Notes under the pieces: generated by a model
What the model was told of the DNA's origin: nothing
The model's database searches: none
Seen by the model: the letters and a program-made list of their open reading frames with translations, nothing else
NCBI GenBank assembly: GCA_964023275.1
Contig: OZ029923.1
Coordinates: forward strand, 2,572,551 to 2,636,550
Origin: Norana najaformis
Lineage: Eukaryota > Annelida > Clitellata > Crassiclitellata > Hormogastridae
Length of the DNA stretch: 64,000 bases
Direction of reading: 5' to 3'
Shown here: piece after piece, positions 12,120 through 23,592 of the stretch
Layout of the letters: every line of letters begins with the position of its first letter
Numbering within the stretch: the first letter of the stretch is position 1
Made by a program: the position numbers and the translations under genes

Positions 12120-12680
12120 ATATATATATAGTTTCTGTATGGACTGATGTTGCAAGCGTTTGTCTCTATGTAGTATCTATACAGACTCTTGTTGATAGCG
12201 TTGGTCTCTGTATATTATATGTATGGACTGATGTTGCAAGCGTTTGTCTCTGTGTAGTATCTATACAGACTCTTGTTGATAGCGTTGGTCTCTGTATATT
12301 ATATGTATGGACTGATGTTGCAAGCGTTTGTCTCTGTGTAGTATCTATACAGACTCTTGTTGATAGCGTTGGTCTCTGTATATTATATGCATGGACTGAT
12401 GTTGCAAGCGTTTGTCTCTGTGTAGTATCTATACAGACTTTTGTTGATAGCGTTGGTCTCTATATAGTATATATATGGAATGATGTTGCAAGCGTTTGTT
12501 TCTATAGAGTATCTATACAGACTCTTGTTGATAGCGTTGGTCTGCATGTAGTCTTATATGGACTCATGTTGTTAGCGTTGGTCTCTAGATAGTATCTATG
12601 TAGACTCTTGCTGCTAGCGTAGTCTCTATATAGTATCTATATGGACTCATGTTGCTAATTGATCTCTTTAAAGTATCTGT
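12120..12680 (+). repeat. 84-bp higher-order minisatellite (2 x 42 bp)
   Basis: Units begin at 12137, 12221, 12305 and so on. Each has two diverged 42-bp halves: ATGGACTGATGTTGCAAGCG and ACAGACTCTTGTTGATAGCG. The last units are more diverged. 84 bp keeps one frame open for 178 codons, but only by repetition. Confidence 0.9.
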
Positions 12681-12764
12681 ATCAACTGGCATATCAATAA
12701 CGTTACCAAGTGAAGGTGGCATACATGCATAATAAAGCCGTATTTTGATCACCAATTCGTCGTC

Positions 12765-12777
12765 GTCATCGTCATCG

Positions 12778-12809
<32 letters not shown>

Positions 12810-12945
12810 TTCTTCTTCTTCTTCTACTACTACTTCTCCGTCATAATCATGATCATCAACAACAACATCATCATTATCATCATCTTTTCGTCTGACTTTT
12901 TCTTCCTCTTCCTCTTCCTCTTCCTCCTCCTTCTCTTTTTCAATA
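12765..12945 (+). repeat. CAT/CTT trinucleotide cluster
   Basis: TCGTCATCGTCATC, CATCATCAT and TCTTCTTC blocks, then CCTCTTCC. Confidence 0.8.
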
Positions 12946-13189
12946 AGTCAAAGATTGTATTAGGTTTTCATGAGACGAACGGTAAAAAGTCAAACAGGTG
13001 TACAGAAAGCAGCGTCGAAAGAAAGGCCTTTCACGATGCGAACGTTTAGAATTCGTCTTAAATACACCTGGAAATTCTATTGTTTCTTCAAAGCGACTTT
13101 CAAAACCGCTTCAACCTAGGCTGACAAATGTCTGAGCTCTAAAAGAATTGCATTGTTGCTGTTTTCTAAGACGAAGTCTGTCAGTCTGA

Positions 13190-13475
13190 GCGTCTGATTG
13201 TCTGTCTGTCTGTGTGTTTTTGTCTGTGTGTTTGTGGGTCTGTGTGTCTGTCTGTGTGTTTGTCTGTGTGTGTGTGTGTCTGTGTGTGTCTGTGTGTTTG
13301 TGTGTGTGTCTGTGTGTGTATGGGTCTGTCTGTCTGTCAGTACGTCCGTCTGAGCGTCTGATTGTCTGTCTGTGTGTGTATGTTTCTGTCTGTCTGTGTG
13401 TCTGTCTGTGTGTGTGTGTGTGTGTCTGTGTGTGTCTCCCTGTCTGTCTGTCCGTCTGTCTGTCTGTCATCACTG
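13190..13475 (+). repeat. TCTG/TGTG microsatellite
   Basis: GTCTGTCTGT and GTGTGTGT blocks for about 280 bp, with one longer internal duplication (GAGCGTCTGATTGTCTGTCT at 13189 and 13352). Confidence 0.85.
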
Positions 13476-13717
13476 CTGACGTGGAAAACTCCTATCGACT
13501 TGGTTTGAAGTTTCCTGATGTGCAGAAGTTTCGAATCGAAGGTTCTGCCAATACTTCGGCGTCAATGAGTCTAAACATTATCGACCAGTCTAAAGTTAGA
13601 CCTCGTCCACACCCAAGCGTATATACATTGATTCATATATGCATACATATTTAAAATCTCTATATCATAAAATTATATAATTATATATACAAACTAAACA
13701 TATATATATTATACTTG

Positions 13718-13810
13718 CATGTATGTATGTATGTATGTATGTGTGTATGTATATATGTAGGTATGTATGTATGTATGTTTGTATGTGTGTATATATATCA
13801 ATAAAAGAGT

Positions 13811-13885
<75 letters not shown>

Positions 13886-13888
13886 TAA
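13718..13888 (+). repeat. GTAT array then (TTTA)n array
   Basis: GTAT units (13718-13795), then about 20 TTTA units (13810-13888) ending at a SINE-3 body. Confidence 0.9.
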
Positions 13889-13889
13889 G

Positions 13890-14030
13890 GATAGGTGCAC
13901 TGGCTCCGTGTCCAGGACCTTGGGATTCGTGGATTGCCGGCTTAAGGGGCAATAAAAGGAGATGAGCGCCTCCCCTACATCTCACTTGTGGGATATGGGA
14001 TACTTTACTTTTTATAAGGATGGGTTCACA
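13890..14030 (+). mobile_element. SINE-3 body fragment
   Basis: TGCACTGGCTCCGTGTCCAG, GGAGATGAGCGCCTCCCCTA, GGGATACTTTACTTTTTA: the SINE-3 body without its head, directly after a TTTA array. Confidence 0.7.
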
Positions 14031-14082
14031 GATATAATCTGTGGCCTACCCCTCTTCTAGGAGTTATTAATTCCAGCCAGAA

Positions 14083-14545
14083 GGAAGAAGAGGAAGAGGA
14101 AGAAGAAGTGGAAGAGGAAGAGGAAGAGGAAGAGGAGGAGAAGGAGGAGGAAGAAGAACGCGAAGAAGAAGAACGCGAAGAAGAAGAACGCGAAGAAGAA
14201 GAACGCGAAGAAGAACGCGAAGAAGGAAGAAGAACGCGAAGAAGAAGAACGCGAAGAAGAAGAACGCGAAGAAGAAGAACGCGAAGAAGAAGAACGCGAA
14301 GAAGAAGAACGCGAAGAAGAAGAACGCGAAGAAGAAGAACGCGAAGAAGAAGAACGCGAAGAAGAAGAACGCGAAGAAGAAGAACGCGAAGAAGAAGAAC
14401 GCGAAGAAGAAGAACGCGAAGAAGAAGAACGCGAAGAAGAAGAACGCGAAGAAGAAGAACGCGAAGAAGAAGAACGCGAAGAAGAAGAACGCGAAGAAGA
14501 AGAACGCGAAGAACGCGAAGCAGAAGAAGAAATTTACAGGTACAG
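14083..14545 (+). repeat. 15-bp minisatellite in a purine-rich tract
   Basis: GGAAGAGGAAGA-type lead-in, then about 22 nearly perfect copies of CGCGAAGAAGAAGAA. A 15-bp unit without stops keeps more than one frame open on both strands (EREEE, RRRTR, LLLRV); I take this as non-coding. Confidence 0.95.
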
Positions 14546-14879
14546 AGGCAAAGTCTTAAGATGAGAACGAAATGACATAAGCGACTGATCAGAACGAACT
14601 GGTACATGTATACACAGAGTTCCACTATTGCTTCTTATGCTACTGCTACTGTTGTCGATAGCTCCCGGGGATTACATCTGACCAATTTCCACGGATCACG
14701 GCGAAGCCAGACGCAATCTGGTCGTCGCCCGATACATTTCTTGACGTGTGAAAATCATTTCGACGTGGCTGTCCGATCATATTTTCCTGAGTTTGAAGTC
14801 GTGATCGTGCCTTTGCTGGTTCGACCATTCACTTCATTTCACAACCGCATTTTGATACCGCCGACATTCAAAGTGCAGA

Positions 14880-15320
14880 AGTGATCGTAATCCCGAGATT
14901 TCTACAGCGCCCAACGAAAGCCACGTCACGGGAACCAGCTTATTCACAGGCGCTCAGTCAAAACAAAATCGATAGGCAAAAGGTTTCGGTTCCAGGTCAA
15001 GATCCAAAAGTCAGGCAGAGAGACACCTTGGTAGCTACGGTGGGTGGTGTTTGGTATTGGAGCAAAGAGAGAGAGAGAGACAGACAGACAGAAAGACAGA
15101 CAGACTGACAGAGACAGAAACAGCGACAGGGACAGAGACAGAGACAGATAAGAGGAAGAAGAGGGGTCGGGATGGGATCTGTGCAAGGGGAATGTTTTCA
15201 GTTTTGATTGAATGGCCGCTGCAGAAATTGCAAGAGGTGGAGCATCAGTGAGTTTGTATGATGGGTCAGAAAACTGTCGCAGTTCTGGGGGAGTTCATTC
15301 CAGAGTGGGGGTGGGGCAGA
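14880..15320 (-). mobile_element. LINE-A 3' end with GA/GACA expansion and ORF remnant
   Basis: An antisense copy from the tail (14884) through GGTGGGTGGTGTTTGGTATT, then GA/GACA (15065-15150) and further ORF2-derived sequence (ATGGGTCAGAAAACTGTCGC matches the region after the same position at 9600). Confidence 0.8.
15065..15150 (+). repeat. GA/GACA array inside LINE-A
   Basis: Short array at the same LINE-A position as at 6403 and 9316. Confidence 0.85.
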
Positions 15321-15545
15321 AGTGCACGACCTTATGACAGAACGTCGAAGGCACTGAGCAGCTGTGCGTCAAGGACTTGCTCGTGGTCTCTTCCCATGCA
15401 GTTACCGCCTCGTATATGTGTGTTTGTGGGAGTGAGCTCATGCATGGAGCATATGTGCTTTCTTACTTATTTACATATATATTTTAGTATATATGAATGT
15501 ATATTTGAAGTATATTTCACTGCATGCCTCGTATATGCATATATG

Positions 15546-15663
<118 letters not shown>

Positions 15664-15809
15664 GTACACGTGCGTGAGTGTGTCAATAGAGAGAGTTGAC
15701 GAGACACTGGAGTTGTGTATATATATGCGTCATATATAGATACGCATATATATATATATATATATATAGATGCGTGTGGTCGTGCATGTGTTGCGCGAGT
15801 GCGTATTTA

Positions 15810-16015
15810 CAGAGAGAGACAAAGAGATACACCTACAGAGACAGAGAGACAGAATACAGAGAGAGAGGCAGAGACATAGAGAGACAGCTACAGAAAGAGA
15901 GAGAGACTGTCAGATACAAAGAAATACAGAGACAGACCGACAGAGGCAGAGAAACGGACAGTGACAGAGAGAGACAAAGAGACAGAGAGCGACAGAGACA
16001 GAGAGAGATAGACAA
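15810..16015 (+). repeat. GA/GACA imperfect microsatellite
   Basis: GAGA, GACA and CAGAGA variants for about 200 bp. Confidence 0.85.
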
Positions 16016-16340
16016 CTGCAAGAAAAGTGTGTGTGTGTAAGCGCGCGCTTATTTGTGTAGAACTTTGTATTAAAAAGACGGGAATGCGAAGTTGCCATTA
16101 AAAAGCTACTCGTCTGAGGTTCCATTTAGATATTCTTGACGCAGTCTCCGCTGAGTGTACAGGAGCCGACTGCCATACGATGCCTCAGCCGTTGCCCGCG
16201 ACATGAACGCATCTATATTCACAAGAATAGCCTTGTCGCCGGTTTGCGTGATCGCGCATGAAAAAATCCTTGCAAGGTCGGAAAAGTAAATTTGCGAGAA
16301 AAGCCCTCTCAATACAAGCGGCCATAAAATGGGTCAAAAT

Positions 16341-16703
16341 CAGGGCCGTTTTAAGGTCGTCGTAGGCCCTAGGCACTCTTGCATTCGTAGGCCCCAACTG
16401 CCAACTCTGCATTAGAGCTAAACACGTTGAAAAGGACTTAATGCGGGAAATGACATTTGAGGACATTAAATGTGATTTTGCTAATGCAAAGAGCCACAAA
16501 GTTAACATAATGTAGCACAGCTTAACTTAGACTGTTTCAGTACAAACGTTAAGGTTATTAAATTTGTATTTCCTTTTTCTATTTTCGGGTCAATCAATAA
16601 ATTTATTTTTTTCAATATCTCATTTTTGACTTTCGTAGGCCCCTATAAAGTTCGTAGGCCCTAGGCACAGTGCCTGCTGTGCCTAATGGATAAGACGGCT
16701 CTG
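16341..16703. mobile_element. hAT-like non-autonomous element, 363 bp
   Basis: Terminal inverted repeats CAGGGCCGTTTTA and CAGAGCCGTCTTA, with the CAG start usual for hAT elements. The flanking 8-bp duplication is GTCAAAAT on the left (16333-16340) and GTTAAAAT on the right (16704-16711), one mismatch. Subterminal CGTAGGCCCTAGGCAC occurs at both ends in inverted orientation. No coding capacity. Confidence 0.8.
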
Positions 16704-16711
16704 GTTAAAAT

Positions 16712-17520
16712 AATTTTTTGCATAATCGTATTCCTTGTTGTGTTGGCTATGAAACTACAATCTGAGTTTTCATATCCATTTGCTTGTTTTATATACATTA
16801 TTATTACTCCTTGCGATAAAAACTTTATTGAACATATCCCATGGTGCTCTAGTTTGAAGCCGCGTGTGTCGACTATCATGTAACGAACAAGTTGTGTAAA
16901 TATTTTTCTTACTAGCTTTTTTATTGAGATTTTATTAACGACAGATTCAGGGACGTAGGAATATGCTTCAATTTTCTATAGAACCTACCCAGTATTACGA
17001 ACTTTCCCAGGAGAATTCTGCTCCAGACTGGCAGCCTTCTTAGAATACACTATGGCTCAGTATAAGCTAATTTGATAAAAGTGTATAAATATGCTTGAAT
17101 TTACTCTTCCCATCAACAATTAGTGTCCCTAGTCACAGCGACTTAAGTCGGGTCATAGTTAATTGTAAACTGTAACTCGCGATTTCTCGCGAAGAGAACT
17201 ATATCTTTAAGAAATTATAACTTTTAAATTTTCTCAATAGAAATATGCGTGTTTCCTCTAATTTTTCAGAAATTATAACCAAATTCAGTGCTGTATCAAA
17301 CTCAGTTTTGATTTTTTCTGACTTTGCAAGGGTTTTCATGTGCATTTTCGCATATCGAGTCTAAGCAAATACAAGTATTGACTTTATGGTGTATAGTTAT
17401 ATTTGTGATTAATAAGCAAATATATACATAGGTCAATAATTATATTTGCATTATTAGTTTATTACATTACAAATATTTATTTAGGTATATGCAACTGCAG
17501 GCTCATGTATCGCGTGGATT
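16712..17520. other. AT-rich stretch, no feature recognised
   Basis: Unique-looking, AT-rich sequence after the hAT-like element. I see no open frame with coding character and no repeat landmark. Confidence 0.6.
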
Positions 17521-17689
17521 TACGTGTGTGTGTGTGTATGTGTGTGTATGTGTATGTGTTTGTGTATGTATGTGTGTTCATGATTATGCGTGTGTGAATC
17601 AATAGAGAAAGAGTCGGCGAGAGACAATTTGCGTATAAGTTATATTTATTGTCTGTGACAGTTTCATCATGGGGTAAAGTCTGCAATCC

Positions 17690-18141
17690 CCCCTCTCTGT
17701 CTGTCTGTCTCTTTCCTTGTCGCTGTCTATCTCTCTGTCTATGTCGGTCTCTATCTCTTTGTTTCTGTCTCTGTTTCTCTGCCTGTCGGTCTCTCATTGT
17801 GTCTATCTTTGTATCTGTCAGTCTCTCTCTCTCTCTCTGTATCTCTTGCTGTCTATGTTTGTCTTTGTCTGTCTCTAACTGTCTATGTATCTGTCTCTCT
17901 CTGTATCTGTCTGTCTCTCTGTCTCTGTGGGCCTCTCTCTGTCTCTGTCTCTGTCTGTCTGCACTTCTCTGTCTCTGTCTGTCTCTGTCCCTGTTTCTCT
18001 CTGTTTCTCTCTGTCTCTCTCTCTTTATGTTTCTCTCTGTATCTCTCTGTCTCTCTCTGTTTCTCTCTGTCTGTCTGCCTCTCTGTCTGTCTGCCTCTCT
18101 GTCTGTCTGCCTCTCTGTTTCCCTGTCTCTCTGTCTCTCTA

Positions 18142-18188
<47 letters not shown>
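17690..18188 (+). repeat. TCTG/TCTC microsatellite
   Basis: TCTGTCTCTC mixtures for 500 bp, ending in pure CT. On the minus strand it is GA/GACA. Confidence 0.9.
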
Positions 18189-18190
<2 letters not shown>

Positions 18191-18467
18191 GTCCCAGGAG
18201 CAATTCTGAACAAAAGCAACGCATCGTTGACCAAGCTTTCCCAAAACCCACATAAACCATGTTTCAAACACAAACCGTTCAGAACACATGACATATTGCA
18301 GATGATCAATTGACCATCACAATCGACAAAGATTGACCAAAAAGACCTAAACAAACGAAACCCATTTAATCTCACCCACTGCTGCCAAATTGAAGGCGTC
18401 AGCATCTGACGATGATGGTGATGATGATGAAGATGAACTCTGCCCTGCACTAAATCATAATATATCA

Positions 18468-18720
18468 TGTGTATGTATGTATGTATTTATGTATGTACGT
18501 ATGTATATATGTATTTATGCATATATGTATGTTTGTATGTATTTATGTATGCATATGTATGTATGTATTTATATATGTATGTATGTATGTATATATGCAT
18601 GTATACGTGTGGATACGTATACATGTATGTAAGAATGAATGCACGCAGGTATGTATGTAATTATTATGCATGTACATGGATATATATGCATGTATGAATG
18701 TATGTATGCACGTATCAAGA
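18468..18720 (+). repeat. GTAT imperfect array
   Basis: GTAT with TTAT and GCAT variants, ending at an antisense LINE-B terminus. Confidence 0.85.
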
Positions 18721-18765
18721 CACTTAATATAGCGCCTTTTAAAGTACCTCACAATTTATACAATA
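18695..18765 (-). mobile_element. LINE-B-like 3' terminus
   Basis: Antisense GCGCTATATTAAGTGTCTTG end joined to a GTAT (CATA) array, the same junction as at 25680. Confidence 0.5.
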
Positions 18766-19019
18766 AAACATGTTTTATATATAACACATATACATACATC
18801 ATATATACATATATAATATTTATGTTGGGCTTAGATATATTGTTCTTCTCATTGACCTTTGATTGTTTATGCCACTGGCTGTTACCATTGATTGCTACCT
18901 CGGCAGAAAGAACTTTTGGCTCTTAATCAAGTCGGGATCAGATAATATTCATGAGCTGAAATAAAAAAAGCAATTCCAGGGAGTTGGCTGAATTGATGGA
19001 ACTCGGAGCAAAGATGGAA

Positions 19020-19500
19020 TGACAGACAATGCGAGATAGAAAGAAAACAAGAGACAGACAGATAGACAGACACAGACAGACAGACACAGACAGAGGCACA
19101 GAGACAGACACAGACAGAAACAGAGGTAGAGATAGATACAGAGATAGAGACAGGGACAGAGACAGGGACAGAGAAGAGGCACAGAGACAGAGAGACAGAG
19201 AGAGAGCAGAGAGAGAGAGCAGAGAGAGACAGACAGAGACAGAGACAGACAGACAGACTCAGACAGACAGACACAGACAGACAGACACAGACAGAGGCAC
19301 AGAGACAGACACAGACAGAGACAGAGGTAGAGACAGAGACAGAGATAAAGACAGGGGCAAAGACAGAGACAGAGACAGAGGCAGAGAGACAGAGAGAGAC
19401 AGAGCAGAGACAGAGCATAGACACAGACAAAGACAGAGACAGAGACATACAGACAGAGAGATAGACAGAGAGACAGACAGAAAGACAGACAGACAGACAC
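19020..19500 (+). repeat. GACA/GAGACA array with a long internal duplication
   Basis: GACA-based sequence in which a segment of about 80 bp (GACACAGACAGAGGCACAGA and following) occurs twice, near 19082 and 19278. Confidence 0.85.
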
Positions 19501-19734
19501 TTCAAACAGTCAATACTGAATTTTACTCCAGTTTCTTTGTCTCGACCCTGGGCCCTGGATCTAATTATTGCGATCGACTGATTAATTAATGCATTGAGAT
19601 CCAAATCTTGGGTTTTATAATGGGCCGTGAAGCCTTGCGATGCTCCAAGTTAATGGCGTGTATTGGTCCCGCTTTTAACATTTTGCCGTTTTTAAATAAC
19701 GTGTAGTCTCACGAATGGAATGACAGACAATGTG

Positions 19735-20218
19735 TCTGTCATTCCATCTGCCTGCCTGGCTCCCTCTTTGTCTTTCTGTTTGTCTCTCTCTCTGTCTATC
19801 TGCCTGCCTACCTTCATCTCTGTCTAACTGCCTGTCTGTCTGTGTGCCTGCCTCCCTCTCTGTCTGTCTGCCTTCATGTCTTCCTCTCTGTCTGTGTGGC
19901 TGCCTGCCTCCCTCTCTGTCTGTGTGCCTGCATCCTTCTCTGTCTGTCTGCCTCCCTCCCTCTCTGTCTGCCTGCCTGCCACTCTGTCTGCCTGTCTGTC
20001 GCCCTCTTTGTCTGCATGCCTGCCTCCCTCTCTGTGTCTGCCTGCCTTCCTGCCTACGTCAGGCTCTGTCTGTCAGTCTGCCTGTTTATGTGTGCTTGTA
20101 TGCATGGCTGTCTCTCTGTGTGTGAATGTTTGTCTGCGTTTGCTAATATCTGTGTGCCTGTGTGTCTATCTGTCTGTCTGTCTTTGTGTTTTTATCTGCT
20201 TGCGGGTTTGTCTGTATT

Positions 20219-20257
<39 letters not shown>

Positions 20258-20285
20258 GCATGAGTGTCTGTCTTTCTATCAGACT
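19735..20285 (+). repeat. CTGC/CTGT/CCTC imperfect array
   Basis: CTGCCTGCCTCCCTCTCTGT-type units, grading into CTGT and TGTG. Confidence 0.8.
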
Positions 20286-20379
20286 GTGCACGCACTTGCG
20301 GGCGCGCACTTGTTTCCCGCGCTCGGCGTAATCCGCCGCTTGTAATAGACTATGTACTGAGGCCACGGTCGATTGCATA

Positions 20380-20765
20380 ATGTTGTCTCTGGACGTGCGA
20401 TCCCGAAGCTGTTTCGACCATCCATCCATCAAGGGTCTGTCACGATCCCAAGCCATTTTCCTATTTACCGGTTCTATAGAGTCAGCAAACAGAGACGTCT
20501 CAGCGGCGTTAATACAAGCCTCTGTTGCTTCGATGGCTGGAGCTTCAGCATGAAAAACCTTTCAGCGGCTTCTTCAAGTTCAATAGGAACTCTAGCGTTA
20601 GCTTCAAAGATGTCTTCTGCGGTCTTTACATCGGATCCAGTTGTAATTTCAGCACTGGCCTCAAAAACGGCTTTAGTGATCACTCCAGTAGAGTTAATAG
20701 TGACTTAGCTTTAGAGGTATCTTCAAAAGCAGCCTCAGTAATTACTCAGTTAGATTCAGTAGTAA
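20380..20765 (-). other. Coding-like degenerate repeat, possible pseudogene
   Basis: The minus strand gives VITEAAFEDTSKAKSLL and, after a frame break, VITKAVFEASAEITTG followed by VKTAEDIFEANARVPIELEE. Two related acidic, Ala-rich segments separated by a frameshift look like a decayed repeat protein or chance. I assign no function. Confidence 0.2.
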
Positions 20766-20782
20766 CTTTAGCAATTTTCATA

Positions 20783-21063
20783 TGCATATATATATATATA
20801 CATATATATATACATATATATACATATATATATATATACATACATACATATACTTATTGTTTCTAACGAGCACACACACACATATATATTTTGCAGTGTC
20901 TTTACGCATGTACCTAAATATATGTATCTTACATTGGTGAGATAAGTTGCTTCTGTTTGGTCTTCCGTTTTTCTGATGTCAAATGTCATCTTCTTCACAC
21001 TGCTTAATCTTCCCTGGCCTGTCTTCTTGTATGTCTATGTATGCTTCTGTCTGTGTGCCTCTT

Positions 21064-21098
<35 letters not shown>

Positions 21099-21330
21099 TT
21101 TCTCTCTCTCTATCTCTCTAATTTCATACCTCTCAATCTGTGTATGTATGTATGCATTTAGGTATGTATGTAAGTATGTATGTTTATTGTATGTATGTAT
21201 ATATGTATAAATTTATCTAGCGACTTAATATGTCTGTCTGTCTGCCAGCCTGCCTGTCTGTCTGTCTGCCTGTCTGCCTGTCTGCCTGACTGTCTGTCTG
21301 TCTGTTTGTCTGCGTGTCTGTCTGTCTTTA
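20783..21330 (+). repeat. Cluster of ATAC, CT, GTAT and CTGT microsatellites
   Basis: Short arrays at 20783-20850 (ATAC), 21067-21118 (CT), 21138-21210 (GTAT) and 21230-21325 (CTGT/CTGC) separated by plain sequence. Confidence 0.8.
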
Positions 21331-21676
21331 TTCTGTTGCAGCACGATATAATAAGCCAACGCTGACCTAAAGGTCAATCTCCCATCGGTTTTTTATATAT
21401 GCATGCACATTTATGACCATTTATATAGAGCCTTCATAAAAATTTTATATGCTAAAAATTGCGTCACGAATCTTTGGCAGACGACAGACATTTTTCCTTC
21501 GAAAACGGCGGAATCCAATAACCGCGAGACCTCACGTCACAATCACGTGACAACCGAGGGCGGAGAAATAAATATGAGGAACTTCTTCTTGCGTAGTTGT
21601 ACGGTCCAGATAGGTACGTGTTCCGGTTTTTGGCGCGTTATTAACTTGAGCTTTCCTCAGCGGTAATAATTGTCCG

Positions 21677-22425
21677 GAAGAAGAAGAAGAAGAATGAGAA
21701 TGAGATGATGAAGAATGCAAAAAAGAAGAAAGCGAAGGAGAAGATGAAGAGGGAGAGGAGGAGGAGGAGGAGGAGGAGGAGGAGGAGGAGAAGGAAGAGG
21801 AGAAGGAGAAGGAGAAGAAGAAGAAGAATGAGAAGGAGGAGGAGGAGGAGGCAGAAGAAGAAGGAGAAGGAGAAGGAGAAGAAGGAGGAGGAGGAGAAGA
21901 AGAAGAAGAAGATGAGAAGGATAAGGAGAAGGAATAGATGAGGAGGAGGAGGAGGAGGAGAAGAAGAAGAAGAAGAATGAGAAGAAGAAGAAGAAGGAGA
22001 AGGAGATTGAGGAGGAGAAGAAAGAGAAGGAAGAAGAAGAAGAAGAAGAAAGAGGAGAAGGAGAAGGAGGAGGAGAAGAAGAAGAATAAGAAGAAGAAGG
22101 AGAAGAAGAAGGAGAAGGAGAAGGAGAACGAGAAGGAGAAAGAGAAGGAGCAGGAGGAGAGGAAGAAGAAGGAAAAGAAGAAGAAGGAGAAGAAGGAGGA
22201 GGAGGAGAAGGAGGAGGAGAAGAAGGACAAGAAGAAAGAGAAGAAGGAGGAGGAGGAGAAGGAGGAGGAGAAGAAGGACAAGAAGGAGAAGGAGAAGAAG
22301 GAGACGGAGAAGAAGGAGAAGAGAAGAAGAAGAAGAAGAAGAAGAAGAAGAAGAGGAGGAGAATAAAGAGAAGGAGAAGGAGGAGGAGAGGAAGAAGAAG
22401 AAGAAGAAGAAGAATAAAACTGCGA
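21677..22425 (+). repeat. Polypurine tract of about 750 bp (GAA/GGA)
   Basis: The plus strand is almost only A and G for about 750 bp, with rare T or C. AGGAGGAGG and GAAGAAGAA blocks alternate; a segment of about 60 bp is duplicated near 22190 and 22250. Confidence 0.95.
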
Positions 22426-22663
22426 ATAACAAGAACAAGAGTAATACCCTAAGCTAGCCCCGAGAGGCAACCATGGGAATGAAGTGTTAGCGACTTTATT
22501 TTCTTAGCCTCGGCATATAAAAGGTAGAGCTGATTAGAATCGGAGCAGGTGACGCAAACGATTAAGCCCCGAGTCTCTTCTTGTGCATGTCCTCAGGAAA
22601 CCAATTTGGAAGAACCGAAGGCGAATGGCACCTCCAATACACAACCAATTTGTCTATTTCTCT

Positions 22664-22727
<64 letters not shown>

Positions 22728-22868
22728 GAGGGAGAGACAGAGAGACAGAGACAGAGAGACCGAGAGACAGAGACAGAAACGGAGACAGAGACAGACAGAC
22801 AGAGACAGAGAGACAGTGACAGAGACAGAGACAGAGAGACAGAGACAAAGAGAGACAGAGAGAGACTA
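22664..22868 (+). repeat. (GA)n then GAGACA array
   Basis: About 30 perfect GA units, then mixed GAGACAGA. Confidence 0.92.
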
Positions 22869-23174
22869 AAAATCTCAAACATATATATATATATATATGC
22901 ATATGTCTATATATATACGAATATACATTGTTAATCGTTGCTATGACTGTTAGTATGATTATACATATACACTGCGATTATAATAGTATTTTGCTTGAAT
23001 AGCAGGAATTAAAAAAGATATATATATATAAATATATCATCTTCTTCTTTAATGCCTGCTATATTAGAATCAGAATACATTAAGCGTTTCGAATGCTGCG
23101 CAGATTCCAATTAGAGTATACTCTAATTTTGTAAATATATCGATTACCGCTTATATATATATATATATATATAT

Positions 23175-23445
23175 AGCGTATACTCCAATATATAAAATAT
23201 ATATATACACCTGCTTAAATGCGCTTACGACGAAAGCATTAAATGCACAGATTAAAGCATTTTCATGGTTTTCTGCTTCAGTTTATACATATATATACTT
23301 ATATAATATATATATATATATATATTGGAATATACGCTATTTAGTATCTGTGATGTGTATGGATCGCTAATATACTGAAGCGGAAAACCATGGAAATGCT
23401 TTATTCTATGCAACTAATGCTTTCGTCGTAAGCGCAATTAAGCAG
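23175..23445. repeat. Interleaved inverted repeats
   Basis: Order P-A-P'-A'. P is TAGCGTATACTCCAAT (23175) against ATTGGAATATACGCTA (23324). A is 23211-23287 against 23371-23445, sharing GCGCTTACGACGAAAGCATT and CATGGTTTTC. The two pairs cross, so both stems cannot form at once without a pseudoknot. Confidence 0.75.
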
Positions 23446-23592
23446 TTAGCCAACGGTCCATGGACGCATTGAGCTTTCGGCTAAATTAGGTCCGTAAAAG
23501 GTCATTGTATGCTTAGAGCGCAGAGTAGCTTCTTAGCGCACCTGTTGAAAAGCAGGTGCGCGCAGGTTTCGTTTTAAGTGGGACATTGGGAG

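Noticed and set aside
12056-12592. A 178-codon open frame with a 28-residue repeat (DVASVCLCVVSIQTLVDSVG).
   Set aside because: The frame stays open only because the 84-bp minisatellite unit is a multiple of three. Copies diverge without codon bias and there are no splice or start signals.
14646-14828. A 60-codon minus frame upstream of LINE-A at 14880.
   Set aside because: No family resemblance and no splice context; probably chance.
21532-22470. Very long open frames in both strands of the GAA/GGA tract (up to 312 codons).
   Set aside because: Low-complexity purine tract; open frames come from composition, not coding.
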